Positions 10,373-20,850 of a stretch of DNA of 64,000 bases are shown piece by piece. This DNA is from Tuctoria greenei. Its lineage: Eukaryota > Streptophyta > Magnoliopsida > Poales > Poaceae. The position numbers were made by a program, and so were the translations under genes. Within the stretch, counting starts at the first letter, position 1. Each line of letters opens with the position of its first letter. The DNA lies in the NCBI GenBank assembly GCA_036927565.1, contig JAYESD010000009.1, positions 162,276,929 to 162,340,928 on the forward strand, given 5' to 3'. The notes beneath the pieces were generated by a model. The model had not been told where the DNA came from. It did not search any database and saw nothing but the letters and a program-made list of their open reading frames with translations.

Positions 10373-10534
10373 ACGTGGAGGCTAGGGTTAGATGGGTTTC
10401 GAGTTTAGGATGAGTAGAGGCCGGTTTAGAGTCCCACATGGGCTCTAAAAGAGTTGGGCACGACGTCCCTAGGCCCACTTGACGTGAAACCCAAGAAACA
10501 AATCGTAAAACAAAAGGTCAATCTCGGAGTCACG

Positions 10535-10862
10535 AAATATCGGACAAGTCCGGACAGGACCGGACTAGTCCGAAGTCGTCCAGAGAGAAAATCGGACAAG
10601 TCTGGCCTAAAATCGGACAAGTCCGATCTTAGTCAGAAAGGAAAACGGACAAGTCCGCTGGAACACCGGACTAGTCCGGAAAAGTCCAGGGACTTAGCAA
10701 ATTTTCAAGGATTCATGGAATATCGGACTAGTCCGCACAAAATCGGACAAGTCCGAAGTTGTCCAGAGGCAAATATCGGACTAATCCGCAGCAAAAACGG
10801 ACAAGTCCGTTTTTAGACAGAGAAAAATCGGACTAGTCCTCAGCAAAACCGGACTAGTCCGC
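10535..10862. repeat. Array of CGGAC(T/A)AGTCCG palindromes in U3
   Basis: Twelve copies of the 12-bp palindrome CGGACTAGTCCG or its near-palindromic variant CGGACAAGTCCG lie in about 330 bp, three with one mismatch. Spacers are irregular (10-40 bp) and AC/AG rich. The array sits upstream of the minus-strand TATA box in the LTR promoter region. Confidence 0.9.
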
Positions 10863-10876
10863 ACTTTCCTACATTT

Positions 10877-11338
10877 TTAAGTGCGGTTTTGTTCCAAATA
10901 AATTTTAAACTTGTTCCTCTTGTTATGGGTTAATGTTAAACATGTATATGAGTGCATGTAGGGCATGATGCATGAAAATGAGGGTGTTACAAACCTACCC
11001 CCCTTAAAATGAATCTCGCCCTCGAGATTCGACGCGGAAGAGAAGAGATAGGGAAATTCCTTCTTGAGATCATCCTCTAACTCCCAAGTTGCTTCTTTTT
11101 CGGTATGGTGCTTCCATTGGACTTTACACCATCGAATCACCTTGTTCCTTGTGACTCTCTCTTTGGTTTCCAAGATTTTGACCGGTTGCTCGGCATACGT
11201 CAAATCTTCCTCTAGTTCCAATTCTTCCATTGGCACTTGTTCTTCTGGCACTCTCAAACACTTCTTGAGCTGGGAAACATGAAACACATCATGTACGTCT
11301 GAAAGATGGGCTGGCATCTCCAACTTATATGCTACTTC
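10877..11338 (-). pseudogene. Chromodomain remnant of nested Gypsy integrase
   Basis: Minus-strand frame beginning near the deletion junction with the integrase C-terminal motif (HLSDVHDVFHVSQL). A chromodomain follows (about V-x-W-x3-TEKEATWE, then EFPYLF). In chromoviruses this module directs integration to marked chromatin. The true domain ends around 11060; the rest of the open frame runs into the LTR. There is no start codon of its own, so it is a leftover of the deleted pol gene. Confidence 0.8.
10992..11007 (-). other. Polypurine tract of nested Gypsy element
   Basis: On the minus strand this reads TTTAAGGGGGGTAGGTT-like sequence directly before the 3' LTR (TGTAACACC), the expected priming site for plus-strand DNA synthesis. 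Confidence 0.75.
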
Positions 11339-12972
11339 TCCTCAATTGCGACACCGTCCATATGATTCAGCTCTAATTGCTTCTGTGCATGTTGGGTTGC
11401 TTCAAATTCTATGGTGATCCCTTCTTCATTAGTCAACTTCACCGTCTTTGTGGCACATTCAATAACTCCGTTGTGCTTCCTCAACAAGTCCATACCAAGT
11501 ATAATATCCAACCCTTGAGAATCTAAAACAATGAGGTTGGCGGAGAAGTCTACCCCCCTTATTCTAAGGCTTACTTTTGGACATACTATATTTGTCCTCA
11601 TCTCTCCTCCAGGAGACTTAACCAACAGAGTAAACTTCATATGAGAGATAGGCAAACTATACTTGGCAACATACTTCGATGCAATGAATGAATGCGATGC
11701 TCCAGAATCAAATAACATAGTCGCGGGGTTGGAGTTGGCGAGAAACATACCAATGACCACGTCATCCGCTTGTTGAGCATCCTCCGTAGAGACATGGTTC
11801 ACGTTACCACGAGCAAGGTTCTGCTGTCCACGACTTCCTTGTGGTTGTCCTCCATTGGGTCTTGGGTTTTGCCTCGGCGCATTGCTCCCTTGACCAAGGC
11901 CTGACTTAGGACATTGATGCGCAAAGTGTCCAGCTTCTCCACAGGTATAACACTTCTTAACTCCACCAGCATTATTGGGACGAGTTTGGTTTTGAGCATT
12001 GGCTCCAGGAAAATCAGCACGAGGTGCATAAGGCATTGGAGGCCTAGGTGCTTGCATAACAGGGCGCTGCTGCACAAACTGAGTTGGTCGCGGTGCATAA
12101 CCAGGGCGCTGAGCAGGAATAGAGGGGCTGTAATGAGGCGCATTGGGCGGCGCAAAGCGAGGGCGCACATTACTTCCTTGTTGCAGTCCTTGATATGGCG
12201 CCTTCCTCTTGATTTCTTGCTCCATCTCACGGATCTTGTTCTCGACCACAATTGCTTTGTCCACAAGCTTCTGAAAATTGACATAATCACAGTTGAGCAA
12301 TTGTACTTGGATCGTATTGTTCAATCCCCTCATGAACAAGTATTGCTTCCGGCTGTCCCGGCTAACATCCTCAGGCGCATACCTTGAGAGTTGAGTGAAT
12401 TTATTGAGGTATTCACTCACGCTTGATCTTCCTTGCCTTAAATTCTCAAATTCTTGCCTCTTCAAGATCATAACACCCTCGGGCACATAATGAGAACGAA
12501 AATTCTCCTTGAATTCGGCCCAAGTGATTCTTTCTTGGTTCTCATGAGCACTGCAATAAGAATCCCACCAATCTGCAGCTGCTCCAACGAGTTGATGAGA
12601 AGCAAATAGCACCTTCTCCCGGTCACTGCATTGGACAATGGCTAGCTTCTTCTCCACGGACTTGAGCCAATCATCCGCATCCATAGGGTCTGCGGCTTGA
12701 GCAAAGGTTGGCGGCCTAGTCCTCATAAACTCTCCCAATCGGTTATGAGGAGGTGGGGGTGGCGGTGGAGGCATGTGGGGCTGATTGTTGATATTGCCAG
12801 CCTGCAGCTGTCCCATAGTCTGTATCATGGTCTGCATGAGCTGGTTTTGCATGGCCAAAAGCTGCTCGATGTTGATAGCTCCCTGAGTAGATCCTTGCCC
12901 ATTGTTGTTCTGAGGTACTCCATTGTTCTCCTCCTCATCATTGCCATCCCTCTGGTTGCGAGTCCTCGCCAT
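11332..12972 (-). CDS. gag-pro: Gag-protease polyprotein of nested Gypsy element
   Basis: An intact 546-residue frame from ATG at 12972. Residues about 1-75 are Asn/Gln-rich and proline-rich. The Retrotrans_gag capsid domain spans about 80-240 (DADDWLKSVEKKL, AADWWDSY). A basic/proline-rich region follows, then a CCHC knuckle (CYTCGEAGHFAHQC, about 340-353). The retroviral-type aspartic protease starts near residue 413 with FDSGASHSF. The frame stops shortly after the protease, where RT should begin but an internal deletion joins to the chromodomain. The protein could still form particles, so the element may be mobilised in trans by an autonomous relative; that is inferred. Confidence 0.9.
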   Translation of the reverse strand: MARTRNQRDGNDEEENNGVPQNNNGQGSTQGAINIEQLLAMQNQLMQTMIQTMGQLQAGNINNQPHMPPPPPPPPHNRLGEFMRTRPPTFAQAADPMDADDWLKSVEKKLAIVQCSDREKVLFASHQLVGAAADWWDSYCSAHENQERITWAEFKENFRSHYVPEGVMILKRQEFENLRQGRSSVSEYLNKFTQLSRYAPEDVSRDSRKQYLFMRGLNNTIQVQLLNCDYVNFQKLVDKAIVVENKIREMEQEIKRKAPYQGLQQGSNVRPRFAPPNAPHYSPSIPAQRPGYAPRPTQFVQQRPVMQAPRPPMPYAPRADFPGANAQNQTRPNNAGGVKKCYTCGEAGHFAHQCPKSGLGQGSNAPRQNPRPNGGQPQGSRGQQNLARGNVNHVSTEDAQQADDVVIGMFLANSNPATMLFDSGASHSFIASKYVAKYSLPISHMKFTLLVKSPGGEMRTNIVCPKVSLRIRGVDFSANLIVLDSQGLDIILGMDLLRKHNGVIECATKTVKLTNEEGITIEFEATQHAQKQLELNHMDGVAIEEK

Positions 12973-13226
12973 CTGAAGAAAAGCAATAGGTAAGAATTAG
13001 AAAACGTCCCCAACTATATGCATCAAGGGATATGAAACTAAACAGCTAGCTACACTAGCCTAGGTGGACATGGCAATGCTAAAGCATCCCAAAATCCTCT
13101 ATTAAGCACACAAGCAACCAATATATATAGCAAACAGCACTCCAAGCAAAAACACATCGATTCCTGAGTGCTCCTATGTGCTCTAAAGTGTCCATTCTAT
13201 CTAGGCTGCGTCCTACGGTCAACCTG
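12973..13226 (-). other. 5' leader of nested Gypsy element
   Basis: About 250 bp between the primer site and the gag ATG on the minus strand. No ORF is recognised; presumably the untranslated leader. Confidence 0.5.
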
Positions 13227-13240
13227 TGGCTCTGATACCA
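13227..13240 (-). other. Primer-binding site (Met tRNA), nested Gypsy
   Basis: Minus-strand TGGTATCAGAGCCA, three bases inside the 5' LTR end at 13244. Confidence 0.9.
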
Positions 13241-15451
13241 ATCTGTGACGCCCGGTTCCGAAAATGAACCAAGCTAACGCATATGTGTGCCCAGGATGTT
13301 CATCACACATACACGAGTGCAATCACAAAAGAGTATACAGAAAATTACCACAAAACAAGATTTATTACCAGATTTATTACACAAACCATATTATCCTCGA
13401 ATACAAGCTCTAATAATTGTTAATGACAAGTTCAACTAATGCAGCGGAAATAAACTAATTAAGCAACTATGCAGCATAAGCAATAGGGTGTATATATGCG
13501 CAGCTCCAATCAACACCACAGGCAAAGCTGACGGTAGACACGGCCTAAAACTCCGCATTATCGCCATTAAACTCCCAATTCTGACCTGCAACTGTTGGGG
13601 TGGGGGATTGCAAGAGCGAGTACATGTCGTACTCAGCAAGTGTGGAAAGTATGACATGTGGCTGATTCAAATGTCGACAATAATAATGGTAAAGTGCTGA
13701 AAAGTACGGTAAAACATTTGAAAAGCAATATATCTTATGTATGTGAAGTAAACCCATCATAATCATAAGTAATACCATAATACCAAACTGAATTCATTAC
13801 CATCATTAATAATTCCAGATTTCACCATTGTCAATAACCATATTCAATACCAGAGATTAATCCATAACCATCCATAACCATTACCAAACCATAACCATCC
13901 CAAATTCCAATTTCCCTCTAATCATGGAAGTTGTCCAGGTGCTCATAACCGGGAGCACGGCTATCATGATAGTTTTGGTTAACACTCTGCAGAGTTTGTA
14001 CCTCTTTACCCACGTGCTCGTGATTTCATCACCTTTCGGCGACTAAGAACCTCCCTTATGCCCATGACCCGTCGGTCACATTACACACTTCCGTTGGTGT
14101 GTGGCCAAGAGATCACAAAATAGCCTTTACAAACAGATTACTAGCCTATTTAGACCCCACTGAGGTTTCACCGGTGGCGATTTCTCCCGCAGAGCACATC
14201 TTCAACCAAGGGCCCCCTCTTGAGCCATTCGGATCCCAGGGTAGTCCCACCAATCATCAACAAACCCAATCCGACTACCCCTTCCCCGAGCATCCACAAT
14301 GGTCCAAACAGCACTAGCAAAGCCCTAATTAATCAGCTACGCCGCACCCATAACTTGGCCTCGTGGTGGCACTGTAGTCCTGGCTTATTCTCGCATGAAC
14401 CGGTCCTTAGATCTAAAGCAAGCAAACCACCATAACATCCAACCCATCCACATACCAGGCTTGCTTAGATCATCCATTACCATACCATGTTTAACCAGTT
14501 CATGTTAACCATAATCTCATCCATGCATAATTAAATTGAGTGATATAGTTGTTTCCATCCCAGTTGATTAAGCGAAGCAAAAAGGTAAAAACCCTTCCCG
14601 ACTCTCTACCATAAATTCCAGGTGACAAGGGTGGTTTAACAAGTCTAGTAAACTTCCTACCATAGGATTCCCATCAATTTGACACAAGCATGCAGTTTTG
14701 CAACCAAAACATTTATTTTAAAACAGGATCAATATGCTTCAAGGACACTTGCCTTGCTCTTGCTGTTGATTAGGGTCAAAGCCTTCAAACTCTTGATGTT
14801 GTAGATCCTCCGCGGCACTCTCTAGCGCAAATCCGTCTAATCCACACAATAAACATACAAAACAAGAAACACAATCAAAGAGTGCACAAATATTACTCAA
14901 TATGTCATGACATGCATGATCGATGCAAATGCAAGGTAGAACTTGTTACTAGATTGCTTTTAATGATCACTAACTAGCTCTAATAGATTATGAAAAGTTT
15001 ATACAGGTTTGGGGTTGATTAGATCAAATTTTAGAATTAATTCAACACAATTTAACCAGAAAGATCGGACTAGTCCGCTAGGGACCGGACAAGTCCGCAC
15101 TTGACGAGATCAGCAGATTAGGGTTTTCTAGATCGATGTGAATTTGGAGATTAGGGGTTGAATTCACATAAGGAAAAGAGAATAGAAGGTATACCAGGTG
15201 TTTAGAACTCCAATGAACCAAGAAACTTGGAGGTAACACTTGGATCTTGATGATCTAGGGTTGGTGATGAACTTGGAGATGAATTGGTGGTGAAGGACGA
15301 AACTTGGTGGAGATCTTGATCCTCCTTCGTTTCCTCCTCTTCTTCTTCTTGTTTGGGATCTTCTCCTCCCTCCTTGATGGTGGCTCCCCACGAACTAGGG
15401 TTTGGATGGGTGGAAAAGTGGCAAATAGATGTCAAACCAAGGGGTGGGGTT

Positions 15452-15461
15452 GTTTATATAG
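15452..15461 (-). promoter_or_regulatory. TATA box in nested Gypsy 5' LTR
   Basis: Minus-strand CTATATAAAC; in this LTR it would drive the genomic RNA of the nested element. Confidence 0.65.
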
Positions 15462-15623
15462 ACGTGGAGGCTAGGGTTAGATGGGTTTCGAGTTTAGGAT
15501 GAGTAGAGGCCGGTTTAGAGTCCCACATGGGCTCTAAAAGAGTTGGGCACGACGTCCCTAGGCCCACTTGACGTGAAACCCAAGAAACAAGTTGTAAAAC
15601 AAAAGGTCAATCTCGGAGTCACG

Positions 15624-15951
15624 AAATATCGGACAAGTCCGGACAGGACCGGACTAGTCCGAAGTCGTCCAGAGAGAAAATCGGACAAGTCTGGCCTAAA
15701 ATCGGACAAGTCTGATCTTAGTCAGAAAGGAAAACGGACAAGTCCGCTGGAACACCGGACTAGTCCGGAAAAGTCCAGGGACTTAGCAAATTTTCAAGGA
15801 TTCATGGAATATCGGACTAGTCCGCACAAAATCGGACAAGTCCGAAGTTGTCCAGAGGCAAATATCGGACTAATCCGCAGCAAAAACGGACAAGTCCGTT
15901 TTTAGACAGAGAAAAATTGGACTAGTCCTCAGCAAAACCGGACTAGTCCGC
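15624..15951. repeat. CGGAC(T/A)AGTCCG palindrome array, 5' LTR copy
   Basis: Same array as at 10535-10862, with a few extra point changes (for example 'cggacaagtctg' and 'tggactagtcct'). Confidence 0.9.
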
Positions 15952-16085
15952 ACTTTCCTACATTTTTAAGTGCGGTTTTGTTCCAAATAAATTTTAAACT
16001 TGTTCCTCTTGTTATGGGTTAATGTTAAACATGTATATGAGTGCATGTAGGGCATGATGCATGAAAATGAGGGTGTTACAGATTC

Positions 16086-16223
16086 ATTGGCAAAGACATG
16101 AAGGGCATGAAGGCGAAGCTCCCCAAGCAACTTTGGGTCCCAAAAACACTTGTATCACACATACAAGGACCTAAGTTGGCTTGGGTGCCTAAAGTCAAAA
16201 ATTTAATTCATGTGTGTAGGTGA
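16086..16223 (+). pseudogene. gag: Sirevirus gag, last 45 codons
   Basis: Continues the gag frame after the nested element and one GATTC copy are removed. It includes the conserved 'KLPKQLWVPK' type motif seen at the end of Sirevirus gag. It ends at TGA 16221-16223, overlapping the start of the pol frame by about 3 nt. Pol is in the -1 frame relative to gag here, and the pol frame is closed just upstream by TAG at 16217-16219. Confidence 0.75.
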
Positions 16224-17557
16224 ACTACAAAGCCGGAGGAAAGCATTGGGTACTCGATAGCGGGTGCACTCAACATATGACCGGCAATGATGGTATGTTC
16301 ACCACCATAGGAAACCCCGACAATCATGAACAAGTCACTTTTGGTGATAACTCTAAGGGAAAGGTAATTGGGTTAGGTAAAATTGCTATCTCAAATGACT
16401 TGTCTATCTCTAATGTTTTGTATGTTAAGTCACTTAGTTTCAATTTACTTTCTATTGCACAACTATGTGATCTTGGACTAATGTGCACATTTAGCAAAAA
16501 TGATGTTGTTGTGAGTAGTGAAACTAGCCAAGACATAGTCTTTAAAGGATTTCGGCATGGACATCTCTACCTAGTGGACTTCGCCAACAAGAATGCTAGC
16601 TTGACCACTTGTCTTTTCACTAAGACAAGCTTGGGATGGCTATGGCACCGACACATAGCGCACATTGGAATGAGCAAACTCAAGAAGTCATTCAAGCTTG
16701 GGATGGTGACCGGCGTGAAGGATGTCACATTTGAGAAGAACAAGCTTTGTAGAGCTTGTCAAGCCGGGAAGCAAGTTGCTTCACACCACCCAATGAAGAC
16801 AATGGTGTCAACCTCCAAGCCACTTGAACTACTCCACATGGACCTCTTCGGACCGTCCACATATCAAAGCCTTGGTGGTAACCTCTATTGTCTCGTTATT
16901 GTTGATGACTATTCTCGCTATGCTTGGACTTTGTTTCTAGGTGACAAGAGTGAAACTACGGAAGTGTTCAAGACCTTCGCCAACCGCGCTCAAAGGGAAT
17001 TTCAACTTCCCATCATCAAGGTCTGGAGTGACAACGGCACCGAATTCAAGAACTACAACATTGTGGAGTGGTATGACCGTGAAGGAGTAAAACATGAGTT
17101 TTCGGCCACATACACCCCTCAACAAAACGGTGTTGTTGAAAGGAAGAACAAGACACTCATCACTCTTGCAAGAGCAATGCTTGATGACTACGGCACGTCG
17201 GAGAAGTTTTGGCCCGAAGCGATCAACACGGCGTGCCATGCCGCAAATAGGGTCTACCTACATCGCCTACTTCAAAAGACCCCGTACGAGCTTCTCATTG
17301 GGAGAAAGCCCAACATCTCCTACTTTCGAGTCTTTGGATGCATGTGCTACATCTACCACAAGAAAAGGCTCGGTAAGTTTGAAAGAAGATGTGATGTTGG
17401 TATATTCCTTGGTTATGCATCAAACTCAAAAGCATATCGAGTATTCAACCAAACCTCCGGTTTAGTTGAAGCAAGTTGTGATGTTGAGTTTGATGAATCT
17501 AATGGCTCCCAAGAGGAGAGTTTTGGTCATGATGAAATAGATGATGAGCCTCTATGA
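16220..17557 (+). pseudogene. pol: Sirevirus pol: protease, GAG-pre-integrase and integrase
   Basis: Open frame carrying, in order, an aspartic protease active site (LDSGCTQHM, at 16256), a GAG-pre-integrase zinc region with His pair and C-x2-C, and the rve integrase core. The DDE triad is visible as HMDLFGP, VWSDNGTEF and PQQNGVVERKN. The GKFERRCDVGIFLGY box typical of Copia integrase C-termini follows. No ATG starts the frame; it is presumably made as a Gag-Pol fusion. It ends in TGA at 17555-17557, where the same frame simply continues, so this looks like a premature stop. Confidence 0.88.
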
Positions 17558-18205
17558 GAAGCCATGAAGAACATGACCATTGGAGACATCAAGCCCGAAG
17601 TTGAGGAGAGCCATGATCAAGGGGGAGCTTCAAGTTCCAACAACAACACCTCCATGGCGCCTCAAGTCGACGAAGTAGAGAAGGATGATCCATTGCCAAC
17701 TCAAGACTCACAAGCCATACAACATCAAGATGAAGAAGAAGTCCAAGATCAAGTCCAACCACAAGAGGAGCAACACGCTTCACCACCGCCAAGTGCTTCA
17801 CAACCGCTTATGAGGCATGGACGCATCTCCAAGGCGCATCCAATGGATCAAATCATTGGAAGTCCGTCAAGGGGTGTAAGTACACGTTCTCGCCACATTG
17901 CTTCGTTTTGTGAGCACTACTCTTTTGTTTCGTGTGTAGAACCCACTCACATTGAGGAAGCACTCCAAGACCCAAATTGGGTGATGGCCATGCAAGAAGA
18001 ACTCAACAACTTCATCCGCAATGAAGTTTGGGTGTTGGAGGAGCGACCCAAGGACAAGAACGTCATCGGAACAAAGTGGGTGTACCGCAACAAACAAGAT
18101 GAGAATGGCGTTGTGATCCACAACAAGGCAAGACTTGTGGCCAAAGGGTTCTTGCAAGTTAAAGGATTAGATTTTGGGGAGACATTTGCCCGGTCGCCCG
18201 GCTAG
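17558..18205 (+). pseudogene. pol: Sirevirus pol: linker and reverse transcriptase N-terminus
   Basis: Same frame as the integrase segment, after the TGA. A low-complexity acidic/Gln-rich linker leads into the Copia RT start (WVMAMQEELNNF, then GTKWVYRNKQDE and ARLVAKGF). Near 18190 a one-base loss breaks the conserved ETFAP-type motif, and the next part of RT is in another frame. Confidence 0.85.
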
Positions 18206-19473
18206 AAGCCATCCGTATACTTCTTGACTTTGCTTCACATCATAGTATTAGACTTTATCAAATGGATGTGAAAAGTGCCTTTCTTAATGGTTACATTAAC
18301 GAGCTTGTTTATGTTGAACAACCTCCCGGGTTTGAAGATCTGAGGAATCCTAACCATGTGTATAGGTTACACAAGGCGCTCTACGGGCTCAAGCAAGCAC
18401 CTAGGGCGTGGTACGAACGACTACGGGATTTCCTCATCATGCAAGGATTCAAGATCGGGAGGGTGGACACCACACTCTTCACCAATGACATCAACGGAGA
18501 TTTGTTCATTTGTCAAATTTATGTTGATGATATTATTTTTGGTTCAACTAACGAAGCTTTTAGCCATGAGTTTGGCAAAATGATGTCTAGGGAATTCAAG
18601 ATGTCAATGATTGGTGAGCTCAACTTCTTCCTTGGATTCCAAATCAAGCAACTTCAAGAGGGAACCTTCGTCTATCAAGAGAAGTACACCAAGGACCTCT
18701 TGAAGAAATTTGAGATGGGAGATTGTAGCTCAAGAAGCACTCCAATGGCAACAAATTGCCATCTCGACGCGGATAAGGACAGTAAACCTATTGACCAATC
18801 TCACTACCATTCTATGGTTGGTTCATTACTTTATCTTACCGCATCTAGGCCCTATATCATGTTTAGTGTATGCTTATGTGCTCGCTTTCAAGCGGCACCT
18901 AAAGAATCACATAAGAAGGCGGTCTTTAGGATACTTAGGTATCTTAAGCATACCCCTAGTATGGGCTTGTGGTACCCTAAAGGTACAACCTTCCACCTCT
19001 TGGGATACTCGGATTCGGACTTTGTCGGATGCCGTGTGGATCGCAAGAGTACCTCCAGTGGGTGCCACTTGCTTGGGCGTTCCCTAGTATCTTGGTCTAG
19101 CAAGAAGCAAAACTCCATCGCCTTGTCCACGGCGGAAGCGGAGTATATAGCGGCCGGTGCATGTTGTGCCCAAATTCTTTATATGAAGCAAACCCTTTTG
19201 GACTTTGGTATTAAACTTGGTTGTGTGCCTCTCCTTTGTGACAATGAAAGTGCGTTTAAGATAGCTAAAAACCCCGTTCAACACTCCCGCACTAAGCACA
19301 TTGATATTCGCCATTATTTCTTAAGAGACCATGAAGCTAAGGGAGACATATCTTTGAGAGGTGTTAGGTCCAAAGAACAATTGGCGGATATCTTCACTAA
19401 ACCACTTGATGAGAAAACTTTTTCTAGGCTAAGAAGTGAATTAAATGTGCTAGATGCAACAAACGTCATGTAA
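18206..19473 (+). pseudogene. pol: Sirevirus pol: reverse transcriptase core and RNase H
   Basis: Continues RT in the shifted frame: QMDVKSAFLNG, the YGLKQAPRAWY motif, the catalytic YVDD at 18520-18531 and the FFLGFQIKQ box. It then runs into Copia RNase H (GYSDSDFVGC, SWSSKKQNSIALSTAEAEYIA, KHIDIRHYFLRD) and the usual C-terminal QLADIFTKPL. Apart from the upstream frameshift the segment is open to its stop at 19471-19473. Order protease-integrase-RT-RNase H confirms Copia. Confidence 0.9.
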
Positions 19474-20850
19474 GAATGCATATCATATAGGTCTTGCCTA
19501 ACTCTCAAAGGATAGGGGTGAGCAAGGGTTAGCTTGGGATGGTGGTTCTTTTGGGTTTCCCAAGGTTTGGAGAGTAGCTCTCCCTGAAGAAGCCTTTGAA
19601 AGGTTCAACTTGGCAAGATAGATTTACTTTATGTCTTGCATGATGCCTGCCATATAGACTTGTAATCTATTGCATTATAAATGTTTGGCATTGCATAACG
19701 GTAGATTGTCACAAAGGAGAACCCACCTCATGAGAAAGAGACTTGTTTGAAATGCAATATCTCAACTCATACAAGGTGGAAAGAACAAAATGTTAGGTGC
19801 GTTAATGCCTAGAGGAACATGCTTCAAAGAGATAGAAGTCTTCATACTCTACCTCACAAAGCATGTGCCTTACATTTTATTTGGATATTTTCCTCCTATT
19901 TTTCTCGGTGTTCCATTTGCTTTAAGGATTAGCCAAGTTATTGGCATATTAGCATTTTTGAGGGGTAAGGGGTTGCCCAAAAAGTCCTAAGACATGTGTT
20001 TCTCTTTGCTTGTTTGTTTGGTCAAAGGACATATATGGGGTGCTATTGTTACGTAGTCATCGGATTATCCGATGCCTAGGTCTATCCGTCATCGGAACAA
20101 TAGGTGTTCAATCTTTAGGGGCCAGTTCAGTCAGAATCTCAAATGATGCGACGCGTTCATCCTGAAAAACATCGGTCCATCTGGTGTTCTCTATTCTGGA
20201 GATGTGGTCAATTCAACCGATGTTACTTCCTCCAACATCAAACCATCCGGTGTCAACATCCCTCTTTTGAACATCCTTACTGTGCCATTCGACCGATGAT
20301 CCAAACCCTAAACGTCGGTCCATCCGATGTCAACAACAATTTTTGAATATCCTTACTGTGGCATTCGACTGACGTACATCCCATCTAACATCGGTCCATC
20401 CGGTGTTAAAAATTCGGCTAGGGTTTGGGACCCACTATTTAGACCGGCCGTACCCCCTTCGCCTTCCTCTCTCCCGATCCCGACGCCTCCACCGCCTCCC
20501 CCTCGCCGCGCCGCCATCTCCACCGCCGCCGGTCGCCGCCGCCGCCGCCCACAGGCCACCACCGTCGTCTCCGGCCGCCACCATCTCCACAGCGCTGCTG
20601 CCGCTCGCCGCGCTGTCGCCTCCACCCTCGCGCTGCTCGCCGCACCGCCACCTCCATCCACTCGCCGCACACCAGTGCCGCCGCCTCCATCCACGCGCCT
20701 CTTCACCGCAGCCACCGCCGCCGCTTCACTTAGCCATCACCGCGTCTCCACCCGAGCAACGCCGCCATCTCCGGTCCCGTCGCTAGGGTTTCCTGGCCCG
20801 TTGATCTCCACGTCATCTCCTTCGTCGACTCCGTGGTCTCGGGCATCGCA
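19474..20850 (+). other. Intergenic region between pol and env-like ORF
   Basis: Long non-coding gap characteristic of Sireviruses. The first 570 bp show no features. Positions 20050-20405 carry repeated CATCGG/CCGATG half-sites like those in the LTR. From about 20430 the sequence becomes GC- and pyrimidine-rich ('ccgcctcc' style), like a plant 5' leader. Open frames in the GC-rich part are low complexity and judged non-coding. Confidence 0.6.
20050..20405. repeat. CATCGG/CCGATG repeats upstream of env-like ORF
   Basis: Motifs such as 'catcggattatccgatg' (about 20058), 'catcggtccatctggtg', 'accatccggtgt', 'cggtccatccgatgtc' and 'catcggtccatccggtgtt' recur about every 40-60 bp. They resemble the palindromes in the U3 of the same element's LTRs. 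Confidence 0.7.

Larger units (their letters stand above)
8155..10991 (-). repeat. Nested Gypsy 3' LTR (2837 bp)
   Basis: Plus-strand limits TGTGACGCCC to GTGTTACA; as the element is on the minus strand this is its 3' LTR. It matches 13244-16080 with only scattered single-base differences and no length change. Confidence 0.93.
8155..16080 (-). mobile_element. Nested chromodomain Gypsy element, pol-deleted, minus strand
   Basis: Two LTRs of 2837 bp each (8155-10991, 13244-16080) and a 2252-bp internal region, all read on the minus strand. The Met-tRNA primer site lies beside the right LTR and a polypurine tract beside the left. Internal coding capacity is gag plus protease (11332-12972) and a terminal chromodomain fragment (10877-11338). 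RT, RNase H and the integrase core are absent, apparently through one internal deletion. The chromodomain and DSGA protease indicate a Tekay/Del-like chromovirus. The equal-length LTRs are visibly very similar, so insertion is recent compared with the host Sirevirus. Confidence 0.9.
13244..16080 (-). repeat. Nested Gypsy 5' LTR (2837 bp)
   Basis: Same length as its partner at 8155. The palindrome array is at about 15624-15951 and the minus-strand TATA box at 15452-15461. GATTC at 16081-16085 is the right target duplication. Confidence 0.93.

Noticed and set aside
10454..10816. 120-codon frame in the nested Gypsy LTR (repeated at 15543-15905)
   Set aside because: It is a translation of the CGGAC(T/A)AGTCCG array; the pseudo-repeat peptide is a by-product of the palindromes.
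10535..10862. CRISPR-like array of palindromic repeats
   Set aside because: Repeats are 12 bp, spacers irregular and similar to each other, no cas genes, and the context is a plant LTR promoter.
20327..20832. Open frames in the GC-rich leader before the env-like ORF
   Set aside because: Pro/Arg/Ala/Ser low complexity in all frames and both strands; better read as a pyrimidine-rich leader.
20833..20850. Starting the env-like ORF at 20833
   Set aside because: That position is GTG, not ATG. The first ATG in a good context is 20851.
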